64,000 nt of DNA, taken from NCBI RefSeq assembly GCF_000143415.4, contig NW_003314293.1, forward strand, positions 5,670 through 69,669. The letters are read 5' to 3'. Made by a program: the position numbers and the translations under genes. The notes beneath the pieces are model-generated. The model searched no databases. It saw only the letters and a program-made list of their open reading frames with translations, and was not told the origin of the DNA. Source of the stretch: Selaginella moellendorffii (lineage: Eukaryota; Streptophyta; Lycopodiopsida; Selaginellales; Selaginellaceae). Position 1 is the first letter of the stretch, and each line of letters opens with the position of its first letter. This document shows, in pieces, positions 33,135 to 45,453 of the stretch.

Positions 33135-35800
33135 ATGGCGGCCGTGGCGCAGGCTCCCTCCAGCTCCAGCAGGGGCATCGGCGTCGGGAGCACGGCGGGA
33201 TTTGGCATCGGCGCACAGCATTTCCAGCGATCGTCGTCGGCAGCCGGCGCTCCCAAAGGTAGCAGCAGCACGGGTCTGGTTTGCTCCCACAAGGGGCATT
33301 TGTCGCCCTTGTGCGAGTCCCCGCGGCAGCATGCTAGGGTATGGCCTCGGAGTGGGAGATTTCTGGGCGATGGGGTGAATTGCCGCTGCAAGAGCGAGGA
33401 TTTCGATGAACAGCAGCCTTCTTCTACTGGGGATGGCGAGGCGGCAAATGCCGATGCATGGGACAGGAGGATTGAGTCTGCTCTAGCGGGGATCAGAGCC
33501 CCGCTGCTGAGCATGCTTAGCATCGCTGGGAAGAAGTTCCAGCAGTATTTATTGAAGCCGCGAAGCCTCACAACTTTGGAGGTTGTGGAAGACGTCCAAC
33601 TTGTCAAGGAGGAGACCGAATGGGATCGTTGGCAGTCGTTCTTCCACGAGGTTGAGGAGCAGGAAAATCTTTTGTCTGTACTAAAGGTACGTTTTGTTCG
33701 TTTTTTTCTTTTCCTTTTTTTTCTTGTTTCTTATCGTGGCAATTGTCGTTCATGCAGTTTGATTTGGAGGAAGCAGTTGAAGAGGAAGATTACAGTGAAG
33801 CTACTAGGATAAGAAACGAAATGCTAGATATTAGAAGGAGGGACACTCTTGGCCAACTCATGGGTGATTTGAAGGTAGAAGCCTTTTCGTTTCTTCGATT
33901 TACTTGAACGGGGTTTTTACGATCCAGACTGCGTTGGAAGAAGAACGCTACGAGGATGCGGCTAGAATTCGGGATGAAACTGATGCTGGACTGGTTTGTA
34001 GTTTCCCTCTTTTGTTTTTTGTTTTTCTTGTGTTACAAATGAGGAAGTGCTTGTAGGTGGGATGGTGGGCTGGAGCGGCAGAAGAGGGTAACGATCCATT
34101 TGGCCGCATTATCAATATCACTTCTTCGCAAGGGAGGCTTGTTGCTAGGGGTTACAGTGCTAGGTAAAGACTCATACTCACTTCACTAGACTCATTTGTA
34201 GTTCAGGCAGCTTGTGACAGCAGCGCCGGGCGTGCCTCTCTTTGAAGTGTTCTTCAAGAAGGATGATGACAATGGTTACCAAAGCCAGGTACTAGTTTTG
34301 TAGCGTTTTTCTCAACTTCGCTGACGCATCGTTTTATCCCAGGCTGTATATCTGCAACGAGAAAGGACTGGGGCCGACACGACAGCAACTGGATCTGAAA
34401 ACAGCGGTGAGAAGAATGAAGATGGCGAAGGGGATGACAAGGTGTCAGACGATCTCAAGTCAGATGAAAAAGACTCTCTCGACGAGGGCTTGAACAGGAT
34501 TCTTGCTTTTCTGAAAGGAAGAATGCCGGATGTGAAGCTTCGAGTCTTTCAAGCCACGGAGCCGGATAAAGTAGAGAAAGACTTGCCCAAGATTGGCGAT
34601 CAGCTCAAATCGTCAGAGGACAACAAAAAAGAAGAGGAACTGGGATCTTCAGACGATGGGAAATCCCCTTTGGAAAACCAGCTACAGGAGAAGCAAGGCA
34701 AGAATGCAGTGACCGCAGAAGAGCTTGTTGAGATGAGCGTCAGATTGCTCATCGGGCGGCTGATGCAAAATGTTCCAGAAGACAAAGTACCGGTTCTTCC
34801 AGTCAGGATACCCGCGAAGATCGTGAACAAGGAGAGAGACAGTTTCGTCTTTCACATCGAAGACCTTTTGGAAGAGAAGATCTCTACGACTGACGCGATG
34901 TCGTCTTGGAGACTTGCCGTAACAGCGCAGCCGTCCGAGTTGACGTCCGAGCATGCCAGCAAGGTGTTGTCTCAAGCCTTGCCAGTGAAGGTGACTTTGC
35001 TCTCGTTTTCTAACAGCTTCTAGCATCCTAACGCAGGTTTTTTGCTTTCTAGGTGTCTAAGGAAGTGGCAGACATTATCCGGCTTGCTGTCAATTACGCA
35101 CAACGCCGGCGTGGTCTAGCTAAAACCACAGCTTTCCAGCGCATCCGCCTAGCAAAGTCTACTGCCGACCCTTTCAACGCATTGTATGTCGGCACTTTGG
35201 CACCTTACAGCTCCCAGGTGATTCAACTCAGACAGAAATACGGGAATTGGCAAGAAGATGACAAGAGCAACATCGACAGCGACGAATTCGAGTTCACTGA
35301 GTACGTGGAGGCGGTGAAACTGGTGGGAGATCTTCACGTTCCAGCCGGACAGGTACGTTGTTTTCTTCATCTCCTTTTTCTTAACTTCAATCACTTCAAA
35401 ATCGTGTAGGTGATCTTCCGAGCTAAGACTGGTAGAGGTTCTCGGCTTCCACACCGTGGCGTGTACCCCGACGAGCTTGGAGTGGTCAGTTTTGCGTAGT
35501 TCCAATCTTATCGATGTTTCTAAGCCCCGCTACTGATACTCAGGTGGCCAGATTCAAAGGCCGGGGGAAAGTGGCCGAGCCAGGCTTCAAGAACCCGCAT
35601 TGGATCGATGGCGAGTTGCTACTCTTGGATGGAAAGGTAAAGCAAGCAGAGCTGTTGCAAGTAAATCGTGTTTCATGTCATTCTTGCAGCAGGGCGTTGG
35701 TTTCTTGAATGGAGCTCAGCTGTGCTTTGTCTACTCGGTTCCAGGCCAGCCTTTTCTCATCCTGTTCAGGAGAGCTATGATCGAAGAGAACAGCTTGTGA
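33135..35800 (+). CDS. EX1: EXECUTER-like chloroplast singlet-oxygen signalling protein
   Basis: Ten exons encode 716 residues: 33135-33686, 33758-33874, 33928-33993, 34057-34163, 34207-34288, 34343-34990, 35053-35352, 35410-35484, 35544-35636 and 35690-35800. All junctions are GT-AG with introns of 43-71 bp, and the frame closes. The Ser/Ala-rich N-terminus looks like a chloroplast transit peptide. Two UVR-like motifs ([18 protein letters not shown] and [16 protein letters not shown]) are followed by the conserved GWWAG...DPFGRI block typical of EXECUTER proteins. In Arabidopsis EX1 and EX2 sit at grana margins and relay singlet-oxygen stress to the nucleus; the same role is assumed here. 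An acidic linker (exon 6) is longer and less conserved. Choice between EX1 and EX2 is not possible from the sequence. Confidence 0.9.
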
Positions 35801-36100
35801 AAGAGGAGGAGAGAGCTGCAGTTTTGAAAATGATCCTTGTATTTAAAAGGCACTTTCATCACCTATTTGTTTTTGTCAATGCTGGATCATCCAATACGCA
35901 CCTTTGATGGCCTCTCTTACATTTGGACAACTAGTATAAGAGAACAAAAATCATACCAGGCTAGGAACAAAGCTTGAAACATTGGACCACCAGCATTTAG
36001 AGTTGAAATGATCCTCGTATTTAATCGAAGAGCTTTCTGCTGGTCCATTAAAAAAACCTAGCATGAGAACTTGTGTAAGATATAAAAAATCCATACCACG
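35801..36100. other. Intergenic stretch between convergent genes
   Basis: No gene is seen. A segment near 35960-35985 (AGGAACAAAGCTTGAAAC) repeats the 3' end of the next gene (36102-36120), so a small duplication has copied that end. Confidence 0.6.
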
Positions 36101-37687
36101 TTAGGAACAAAGCTTGAAACTTTGGACCACATCTCTGCAAACTTCCACCAGCATTTGGTTATCTTCGTGCTCCAAATCGCCTTCCAACTCGGCGATTTTA
36201 CTCGATGCCCGCTCCACCAGACCATCGGCCAGTGCCGGATTTTCAGCTTCCATCACCAGCTCCAACAGATGCCTGGAACCGCTACAAACCAAATCAGTCC
36301 GTGCGAAGAAAGCCGACAAGTTACTCACCGCCCGGGGCTCTTCGAAACGCTGGTCGAGAGATCAATGCCCGCATCAGACCACTGCCAGCAGCAACTCCTC
36401 ACCGAAAACTCCACGATGTAGCTCCAGCAAACGGCCAAACAGTGGCCGGGAGGTTGCGTCAAGTGTACCAGAACCAAGTCTCCAACCGCGGCTCTCAGCC
36501 GGTCCCGATCGCTTAAAGCCGCAGAAGGATTCGGTTTGCCATCACCCAGCACCAACCGATGGAGCAACAGCAGGCGAGGAGTGACCGCTTTGGTTTTGCG
36601 AACGATCATCTCGCGAACACCCCTGTCTCCTGCCGTGGCGATGGCGCTTAGCTTGAACAAACTCTGGACTGCCTGCCCTTCCAGCTTAGAGTCCAGCTGA
36701 AGCAATGGTTCCACCAAAGGATCCACCACGAAGTCCTCCACAGCCCCCGGCTTGCGTCGAGCAATGGCACACACCATCGCAATGGACGTGTGATACATGT
36801 TGCTGACTGCTCGAGCGGCCGACTCGCCAGCATCACTGGAGTTCGTTGTTGGCAGGGAGATGATCTCGAGGACTTGCGAGCAAACGCTGCTGTAGTACTT
36901 GTCGGGATTGCCGACGAACTTTGGGCACTTTGCGAGATGAGTGGCTACTCTCTTCTGGACGGAGACGTCACCCTGGAAGCTTTTGATCAAGGCTTTGCAT
37001 CGATCGGGACTTGAGAAGTAGTAATACCTGTGCTGCATTGCCGACCAGCCTTTCCAGCACCGCCGCTACGCCACCTTGACGCATGACAAGCCTGGACAGA
37101 ATTTTTCCTGCGTGAGCCTCCAGCCATGGCGGTGGAGAGTTCTCTTTGGCCAGCAATATCATCAGAGCCTCGACTGCATGAGCCACTGGTAAAGCCTCGA
37201 CGAGAGAATGGATCTTTCCAGACGTCGCAGCTTCGTCGTCACTGTTGTGACTTATCTGGAAAATCCCTGCCCACAAATCTGGAAGATGGTGCGAGAGAAC
37301 GATCTCTCGCAGCTCACCGCCCTCTGAATCCACCACAAGCTCCCAAAGAAGCTCCACGGATTTGTCCAATGCATCGAAACCTTTTTCAAGTTCTTTGATC
37401 TCATCTTCCCTGTGCGGATCGATCTCGGACGCTGCTGCCGCGGCGCCAGCGATCGCGGAAGGATTTCTAAACCTCTTCCGGAGAGGAATCCCAACGCCAG
37501 GACTCAAATGCGGGTACACGCACCGCCGGACTAGAATTTCCATCACGGCCATCACTGCTTGACGATCCCCACCCCCAAGACTGGAATGCCGCAGCCTACG
37601 AACAAAATCTAGAGCTTGCCTCGGATCGACACACTCGCCCGACGAAGAGATTGGAAGGCGCTGCCACTGGCGCCCATCGCCCGCCAT
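36101..37687 (-). CDS. TANGO6/RTP1-like helical-repeat protein, short form
   Basis: Three exons on the minus strand (37687-37028, 36972-36329, 36281-36101) encode 494 residues, with introns of 55 and 47 bp. The protein is alpha-helical throughout. The segment VATHLAKCPKF...NPDKYYSSVCSQVLEI resembles a conserved block of TANGO6, the animal relative of yeast Rtp1, which helps import and assemble RNA polymerase II. Known family members are about twice as long; the C-terminal half is not found downstream, so this is a truncated copy or a short lineage form. The second donor choice (GGGCG|GTGAG) is the best fit but not certain. Confidence 0.55.
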
Positions 37688-38323
37688 GGAAGGTAATGGA
37701 AGAGCCCTAAAAACCCTAAACCCTAGTTGTTAGTCGGCACAAATCTGGCGGGACCCAACACGGTTGAGATGTCCCAAACGGACGGCTGCGATTACCGGGA
37801 TTTGTAATTTAAACGCCGACACCTTACCGCACAGAAAGTTCTACCCACCGGCCACATCGTGGCGGAAACCGCCAGGTGCCAGTACCTCTACGTTGCCCCG
37901 CCCTGGTGACCGGTGGCTCCGGGCACCCTCTCTCTGGTGAACGCGGCCAAGGAGAGAAAAGAGAGAATGCCTGGCATTGATCGCGGCCTCCCCGGTCCTA
38001 GGCGCCACCGATCGATTGATCCGCGCAGCAATCCACACATCCCTTCCCTCTCGCGAGCGCGCTCTCCTCCTACTCCCAATTCTCCGCGGCTGATCGATTG
38101 ATGCCGCCATTGCCCGCCAGGCATCCGCGAGCGCCGAGATCGATCGCGAAATATCGGGTAAGAGCACAGAATCCCCAAGAATCCAGTGGTCGTCGAGCAC
38201 AGTGGCTACCTCGCGATATTTAGGGTTCTTGAATCCGCGAGGAGGACCAAGGATGGAATGCAGGAGGAGCTGGTAAATCATGTGCGCACGCGGCGATCTC
38301 AGCAGCACACGAGGAAGAAGATC
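37688..38323. promoter_or_regulatory. Divergent promoter region between TANGO6-like and GT43 genes
   Basis: This 636-bp stretch separates two divergent starts. A telo-box-like AAACCCTAAACCCTA run lies at about 37712-37726, next to the TANGO6-like start. The right part is GC-rich 5' leader; frames in it look like shadows. Confidence 0.5.
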
Positions 38324-40635
38324 ATGAAATCCGGCAGCGCAGCCGCCGGTGGTGTCCTCCATCCAGTCCTGCGGAGATCCCTCACCAACGCCGCCTCCAC
38401 TCCGCGCAAGAGCAGCGGCAGCAGCAGCCCGGAGCGCGGCGGCGGCGGCGGCGTTCTCATCGGCCCGGGGCCGCTCATCCGCCTCTGCCTCCACGCCGTG
38501 GCCTGCATTGCCAGCCTCGTCATCGGCTTTCGATTCTCGCGCGAGACGCTGCTGGTGCTCGTCATCAAGCAGCCCGAGCTCGCGATTCTCAAGGCGCCAC
38601 AGCAGCATGTCCAGCAGCAGCCCCGCGAGCTCATCGACGTGGGGATCAAATTCCCATATGTGGAGCCCGGCCTTGGAGTCCGGGATGGAGTCCGAGATGG
38701 CGGAGGTCGGCTACCCGAGGCGAGGACCAAGAGCGGCCGCGTCCACGTTGGTCGCCACGAGATTCTCATCCGGCCATGGCCACACCCCGACTCCGCGGAG
38801 ATTTACCGAGCCCACGCGCTGCTGGAGAGGGTCCAGGTGGAGCAGCAGAGCTTGTATGGGCCCAAGGAGAGGAAGACGGTGATAGCGATCACGCCAACTT
38901 TCGCCAGGACTTTCCAGGCGATCCATCTCTTGGGTGTCATGCACACGCTGCGAGCGGCTCCTGGGCCGGTGATCTGGATTGTTGTCGAGGCTGGCGGGCG
39001 ATCGAACGAGACGGCTTCTATTCTCGCTTCCTCGAGGCTGGAGTTTGTGCACCTGGGGGTGAAGGACGCGATGCCTGTGGCGTGGGAGCAGCGGCGGAGA
39101 ATGGAGACGAGGCTCCGGATCGAAGGATTGAGGTACTTTTTCTCTCCACCTTTTTTTTTTTCTTTCGTAAGCATTTTTTTCTTTTCATCTTCTTCTTCTT
39201 CATGTGCATTATTCGTCTTTGTGCTGAGGTTTACGTGACAATTTTTGTTGTTCTTCTTGCTCTGCTCGAGACAAATTCCTTCTTCATGTGCATTGATCTT
39301 TGAGTAAGTCGTTCGTGTTCGTGCTTGAATTTCTCGAGAGTTCTTCCATGTGCATTAAGTTTTTTATTTTTATTTTCTTGTCCCACAACTGCTGAGAATG
39401 AAATGCTTCCTGCTTGGCGTAAGTGACAAGCAACAGTGAGCCCGAGTGGGTATAATGCAGCCGTGAGTCGTTGCTGTTGCTTCAAGGTCGTGGGTCATTG
39501 ATTGATCGACACAGAACGATTATTTGGTGCACTGGAGTGCTTTTCCACGTGAGTTTGTGTGTCATTTTCCCCGAACATCCATCCGATCATTCTTAAGCAC
39601 TGCTGACTAAACAGATCCTAACACTCTTTTCACTTGGCTTGCTTTTTGTTTCCTTTCCGCAGTCACGTGAGACGCGAGAAGCTCGACGGCCTGATCCTGT
39701 TCACCGACGACAGTAACGTGCACAGCCTCCAGCTCTTTGACGAAATCCAAAAGGTGAAATGGATCGGAGCTTTGTCAGTTGGACTTTTAGAAACCGGGTC
39801 AGGAGCAACGGAGACGGCGAGCTCGATGGTAGCAGCAGCATCATCCGCAAAACCGAGATTGCCAGTCCAAGGCCCGGCTTGCAACGAGACATGTCACGTA
39901 GTTGGCTGGCACGTACTCCGGCCGTCTCCAGTCGATGGAGAGGACGACTCCTCGTCCTCGTTCACGGACGTTGCCGGGGGCTTGACGGACGTGGCAACGC
40001 ACCTCGAGTGGTCGGGCTTTGTCATCAACTCGAGAGCAGTGTGGGACGAGGCTGAGAGCGAGAACGAGGAGGAAGAAGCATCATCATCAACGATGGAAGA
40101 CGAGCAACAAGAAGAAGACGCAGAGAGAGCCTCGACAAGGAGGAAGCCCGAGTGGATCAACGAGTGGAAGGAATGGATAAGCGAGGACAGTGGAAGCCCG
40201 CTGAGGCTGGCGAAGGACCAGGGATTCATCGAGGCTCTCGGCAACTGCGGGCGAGAGGTGATGCTGTGGTGGATCCGGGTGGAAGCCCGAGCCGATAGCC
40301 GATATCCTCCCAGGCAAGTTGCTCTATGCCCGACTCGGGGATACCATATATACCAGCTAACGCGTTTACCACACAGGTGGTCTTTAACTTCGCCACTGGA
40401 GATCACTGTCCCGGCACAGCGCACGCCGTGGCCCGAGTTTGTGGAGACTGAATCCACAGGAGGCGCGGGATCGGCGAGCCGGAAGATGGATCCGTCAGAG
40501 AAGCGTGCTCGATCCAAGGCTGCGCGTCGAGCGAAGAGACAAAGAGACTCCAAAGTAGGAGTCGATGGTGGTGGTGGTGGCGGTGGCGGCGGTGGTGGCG
40601 GCGGTGGTGGCGGCGGTCATCAGAAACTTTCATAA
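38324..40635 (+). CDS. IRX14: GT43 xylan backbone glycosyltransferase, IRX14-like
   Basis: Three exons (38324-39132, 39663-40313, 40377-40635) encode 572 residues. The protein is a type II Golgi membrane enzyme: a short basic cytosolic tail, one membrane span (RLCLHAVACIASLVIGFRF), then the GT43 domain with KTVIAITPTFARTFQ, VIWIVVEAGG, the metal-site-like TDDSN motif and WPEF near the end. GT43 proteins IRX9 and IRX14 act with IRX10 in a xylan synthase complex. The layout and the LEITVP...RTPWP ending favour IRX14 over IRX9. An acidic insert lies at about residues 390-420. The C-terminus ends in a poly-Gly tract from GGT/GGC repeats (40564-40617), which may vary between plants. Intron 2 has a GC donor (CAG|GCAAGT). 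Confidence 0.88.
40564..40620 (+). repeat. GGT/GGC trinucleotide repeat
   Basis: It encodes the C-terminal poly-Gly tract of the GT43 protein. Confidence 0.9.
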
Positions 40636-41662
40636 AGTAATAAAAAACGAGGTACCGTGTCTCTTTCTCTCTCAAATTCTTTTGTACTATCGCGTAATAA
40701 GCGGAGATCGCCACCGAGGTTTTGCTTTTCTTCTTTTTTTTTTTTTTTTGTCTTTGGTTTTGTTTTGTTCTTCCAGTCAGTGTATATAAAAAAAATTCTT
40801 AGAAATCTCTGTTCTTCCACCAGCTGGAGAAGCTAGCTATCTTCTTTTACAAAAACGCTTTGATTCTCTCTATAATCTTCCACCAGCTGGAGAGAGAACA
40901 CAGGGACACACACACATCTCCTCTCTTTGGAGTTTTCTTCCTTGTTTTGTTCTTCCGCCAGCAGCTAGAGATAGATAGAGCGATGATCGTCGGTAGATCC
41001 TTCGAGATGGAAAAGAAAACCGGCAATCTCTGTTCTTCCATCGATCGATTAACTCGGAATGGTTGTCTTGTCTCATCTCGTTCTCGCTGGAGCTGCCAAG
41101 TGATTTCCCAGTCTCTCTCCTTCCTCCATACCAAACGACAAGACTAGTACCGCCGAACCATCCCCCCTTTCCTCTCAATTCCTCCATCTTTCTTTCCCTC
41201 GAGGGATCTAAAAACCATCTCACTCTTTGTCAATTCTCTCCTCTCATTCTTCCTTTCTCTTCCCCAAATCCAAACAATCACGCCTCCTCTTTCTTTCCTC
41301 CTAAGATCCAAAACCATCACTCTCCCTGTCTCCCTGCTACTAAATGCCGGGAATCGCTACGCGCATTAAGTCTCTAAAAGTTGACCCACCTCCTCTTTCG
41401 TTTTGAGGCGTCACTGCTTTTGCCGCTTGCCAGTCCCCTTCTTCATCCACTTGCTACCTTTAGAAAACCCAATCCAAACACACGATTAATCACCAAAACC
41501 GGGAAAAGGCTCGACAAAGCTCTTACCACCACAAAACAAGTCATCGCCGCCCTCTACATTTACACTCTCGCGGTGGACAGAATATAAACGATGGCCGCTT
41601 TTGCCGCCTCTCATCCTGTTAAAAACACGTACACAGCTCCCAGAGTATACTCATACCGGAAG
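40636..41662. other. Intergenic stretch between convergent genes
   Basis: No gene is seen. Pyrimidine-rich DNA holds imperfect copies of CTTCCACCAGCTGGAGA at about 40815, 40878 and 40953, spaced about 60-75 bp apart. Confidence 0.55.
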
Positions 41663-44053
41663 CTACGAATCCTGCGTGTCGGCCAGGATCGTCAGCCTCC
41701 TCACCGACTTCACAAAATTCCTGCGTCGGACCAAAAGCCACGAGGCACAGATGAGCACAAGCTATGAAAAATGGAAAGCGTCCAAAGCTTACGCGTAAGG
41801 CTCGCCGCCAGTGTGAATCGTGGATCCCTCCGAGTCCTTGTAGACAACACGGCCGGAGATCTTCGCCATATCGACGCAAAACACCGTGGCCAGCTGCTTG
41901 TAGAGCTCGTCGTAGGAGCCAAACGACGACAAGTCGAGCGTCCGCTTAACGTCCCCGCTCTCCATAAACACCCTGCACTGCGATGATTCCTCGTCGCTGC
42001 TGCTGCCTTCGAGCCTGTCCTTCTTCTCCCACGATAAAACGCTGGCTTGCTTCTTTAACCACTTCGAGCCGCCAACGTCACCGCCGTGCCCAGACTCCCC
42101 GTTCTCCTGCAGAAGAACGTTTTGCTGGACAGCGTCGTTATGGCTATCCCCCGACGAGCTCGCGCTGGGCTGCTGAGAAGGCACGTTGTGCCTAGACGTT
42201 GCCTCGGAGGAGCTCCCAGCCGAGTTTTGCTGCTCTTGCACTCTCGCCGTCTCGATCTTCTTCCCAAATAGCAAAAATGTCCCCTGCTTGTTGCAGGAGC
42301 TCTCTGTGCAGCTGACACCCGAATCGTTCTGAGAGCCGTTGCATAGCACCGTTGTTACAAGAGTCCGCTGCTCTCCACCACCGCTACCTCCTTGCGGAAA
42401 CACGTTGCCTAGTCTAAGATCTGTAGCACCATAACCCAGCGTGGCTGCAACAGGGATGTCCTGGGCTTGGTACCTGTTCTCCAACAAGCCAGAGTGAATT
42501 CGAGTTGGCTGACACTCCGAGAATGTGAGCCCGTAAAGCCTCTCATGCCTGGCTCCCTGCATGCCTGCAGGAACATCATCTGAAAGACCATGCCAAGGAT
42601 TTGCCTGCCCCAAGACACCGTTGGCAAATGTTGTCGTCGGCAATCCCGAAAAGCTTTGACCCTCGGGTGCGGGGGTCTGCCGAAACTTCTTCCGCGGCAG
42701 TGAAAACGGTGGAAGCTGCATGGGCAGAGTTGACACCAGCTCCACTTGCCACGGGCTTACACGACTCACGCCTTGCAGAAGATCAGGCTCGTCCCAAGCC
42801 ACCTGTACATCCGGATGAAGTTAAAATCGATAACAAAACAAAAAAAAAAGACTGAACAGTACCTGAAGTACACGCCACGGCGAGCTCGGCCAGAGTATTG
42901 GATCCGCGGCTTGAACAGCAGATATAGTCCCCATGAACCAGCTGATTCGTGAAGAGTCTTCGGTCTCAAACGCCATCTTGAACCTCATTCCAGCGTACCA
43001 TCCGTGACTCAGAGCCGCCCTCACAGTTTGAGCCCGGACACAAAACTCCGCCGTGCTAGCTCTCGGATAGTAGACAACCTCGAACGCCTTGCCAGATGCC
43101 GCAAGCGTGGCCGCGTCCAGGACCGACTTAGCTGTGACTTTGGCCCGGTTCCGAGTAAAACTTCCACCACCATTACCACCACCACCGCCAGCAGATCTCG
43201 AGGATCCATTCTCTCCCATCAGAGTCCCGTCCGAGAGACCAGTGTCCATCGGTGGCCGCAATTCCCAGCGGGAACTCGAGCGGCTGCTGGCCGAGTGCCA
43301 CAGCAAAGCATCCGCATTTCCGCTGCCGCCACCCCTCATCGAGCGACGAACACCCACGCAGAGCTCCCCGGAATTGGATCGTAGAAAGACAATCGCGTCC
43401 CCGGCAACAAGCTTCTTGTGGTTGACGAAAGTACTCCACCCAGTGGTGAGGAGATGGCGTCGAGGAGTACCCCTGTAAATGTGCCGGAACTTCCACACCT
43501 CGCCATGGACGTCCTTGGCGAGCACGGTCTGGACGGGGGGATCCACCGAGTAGTCTAGTCGGGGAAAGATCGTCTCGGCACAGTAGCGGGGGACCGAGAA
43601 GCCGCCGCCGTTGTTGGCATCGCTCTGGGTGAGAGTCTTGGCGAAAGAAGCCGGCTTCTCTGGCGATGGCGATAGCGCTGCTGCTCGATCGTTGTCCTCG
43701 TCGCTGCCGCTCTCGGGATGTAGTCTCAAGCTCGCGAACACCTCGTCCGTCTCCTTGTCCGCCAAGAACTTGACCGAGAGAACCCGGCATGGAACCGTGC
43801 CGGCGGGGCCGAGCGCGCGAGGAAAATCTGGCGACGACGCCGCTTGCTCGGCGTGGCCTTGCGGAAAATAGATGATCTTGGAGCCGACGGTCGGGAGCTG
43901 GACCATGCTTCCGGCGCACGCCTGCCATAGCTGCTGATCCAGATGCTTCTCCTCTCCACCTCCTCGGATTTCTTCACGATCTCGTGTTCCTCGACCTTTC
44001 CCCAGATCGCTGGCATCCCGGCTGCTCATCGGCCCCGGGCTCTGTCCCGGCAT
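41663..44053 (-). CDS. ARF10: Auxin response factor, class C (ARF10/16/17 type)
   Basis: Three exons on the minus strand (44053-42863, 42802-41793, 41720-41663) encode 752 residues. The ATG at 44053 was taken as start because the frame upstream has no other ATG and begins behind an acceptor-like TTGCAG. Domains: a B3 DNA-binding domain (FAKTLTQSDANNGGGFSVPR...; RGTPRRHLLTTGWSTFVN), an ARF domain to about residue 400, a variable middle rich in Ser, Gln and Asn, and a C-terminal PB1 domain. PB1 is completed by the 58-bp third exon (NFVKSVRRLTILAD), which single-frame reading misses. Class C ARFs are mostly repressors and are cut by miR160; a site is present in exon 2. The GGGG-rich insert near residue 320 is typical of this class. 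Confidence 0.92.
42546..42566 (-). promoter_or_regulatory. miR160 target site in the ARF mRNA
   Basis: The plus strand reads TGCCTGGCTCCCTGCATGCC, which matches miR160 except for one T-to-C change near its 3' part. It codes for the MQGARH motif conserved in class C ARFs. Confidence 0.88.
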
Positions 44054-45453
44054 TCTACCGCCGGGAGATCGGAATGCTGCGGTAGGGCTCCAAATATTGC
44101 CGGAGATCGCCACAATCGCCAAATTCCCCTCGATCGCAGCCTGCAAGCCGGAAATTCCTCAGTGAAATCTCGCGATTCCAATGCCGCTGGAAAGAAGCGC
44201 GCAAGAACAAGAAGGAGAATCCCCTTTACCGGTAATGCAGCTGCCGCCTTGGCCGCGGGGAGCTCCGCTTGGCGCCAACGCTCGCGCCTCGCTCAAACCC
44301 TAAAATCCCACCAAGACAGCTCCATAGCCACGAACACTCTGACAAAGAAAGAAAGAAAGGGGGAAGGAGCTTGCAGTGTTGGAGGAAGGGGAGGTGTACC
44401 GGCGCCACCGGTTGCCGTGCGTGGCGACCGGCTGGTGGCGGTGGCTGGGCGGTCTGGTCCGAATGTCCAACAAAAGTAGGACGAGGACGAATATACCGAT
44501 CGCTGATGCTAATTATAATTGCACGACAAGTATCTCTGTGCATCGCATTAGTCTAAGTGCCTCTTAATTTTAATCGCGATTCGCGAGATAAGAAGAGAGA
44601 GGCGCATCACAAGTGCGCGCTTAGCTTTGCCCGCTTTGTTGGCTTGTTCTTTTTTGCTTTGCGTTTGCATGGCTCCACCACCTTTCTTTTACTCGCGAAC
44701 ATTGATACTTATGTCGTGTTGGACCTCACCTATGGCATGATTTGTTGCGGCTCCAGTCTGGGAATATAGAGTTTTCTTACAATTTTTATATGGTGTGTGT
44801 TGTGACAATGATCCTTGGCAAGAGATTTTTATATAATACTGTGGATAAACCTTGGATTACTCAAATCAAACACAGTTCCAGCCCAATCCCATCCAAGCTT
44901 TGCTTTTTTTGATAAAGTGGTCTGTGTTTGTGGTTGTGTGCCCGTCCATCCATCGTCCCGGGAAGTGTGCGACGATGTTGACACACTAAACAAACGCAAA
45001 GATTCGATGATTGACCGGTTAAAGTTACAAAGTCAAAACTCGCGGTAAGAAAAAAATGGCGGTGAAAGTAAAGAACATATATTCTTTTTGATAACAATAG
45101 TTATCTCCTCGTATTCTAGGGACCTGGTTTCACTTGCGACACGTGGCACAATGTGGAGCGGCCAAGGCGTCACACGTGGACCATGGGATCGCGCCGACAC
45201 GTGGCGAAAATGCGACACTGTGTCCGCCGGTTTTTGGGACACACAAGAAAGAAAATGCGCCATTGGAATTGATTGGCGCTTCTAAAAGCTTCCACTGTGA
45301 AAGTTCTTGGAGAGGACGAGGAGGACTAAATAGTAGGAGCCCTAATTTCTGGGCGCGAGCAAAAATATTTCGAGCGATTAGAAAGGGCGATCGATCGATC
45401 GGGGCGCGCGATTCGCGATCGTATGAGCGTGATCGATTGCGGCGTGGCGAGGG
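44054..45453. promoter_or_regulatory. Divergent promoter region between ARF and hydrolase genes
   Basis: No further gene is supported in this 1.4-kb stretch. The left part is probably ARF 5' leader, perhaps with an intron ending at the TTGCAG near 44146. Three ACGTGG motifs lie at 45141-45146, 45174-45179 and 45199-45204. Confidence 0.55.
45141..45204 (+). promoter_or_regulatory. Triple ACGTGG (ABRE/G-box) cluster
   Basis: Three copies of ACGTGG lie within 64 bp, about 250-310 bp before the hydrolase ATG. Such clusters are known targets of ABA-linked bZIP factors; function here is inference. Confidence 0.55.

Noticed and set aside
37841-38608. A 255-residue minus-strand frame opposite the GT43 leader
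   Set aside because: It is GC-rich shadow sequence of the GT43 first exon and leader with no conserved motif.
44054-44146. An N-terminal extension of the ARF from 44146
   Set aside because: The frame there begins without ATG directly behind an acceptor-like TTGCAG; the first ATG is at 44053.
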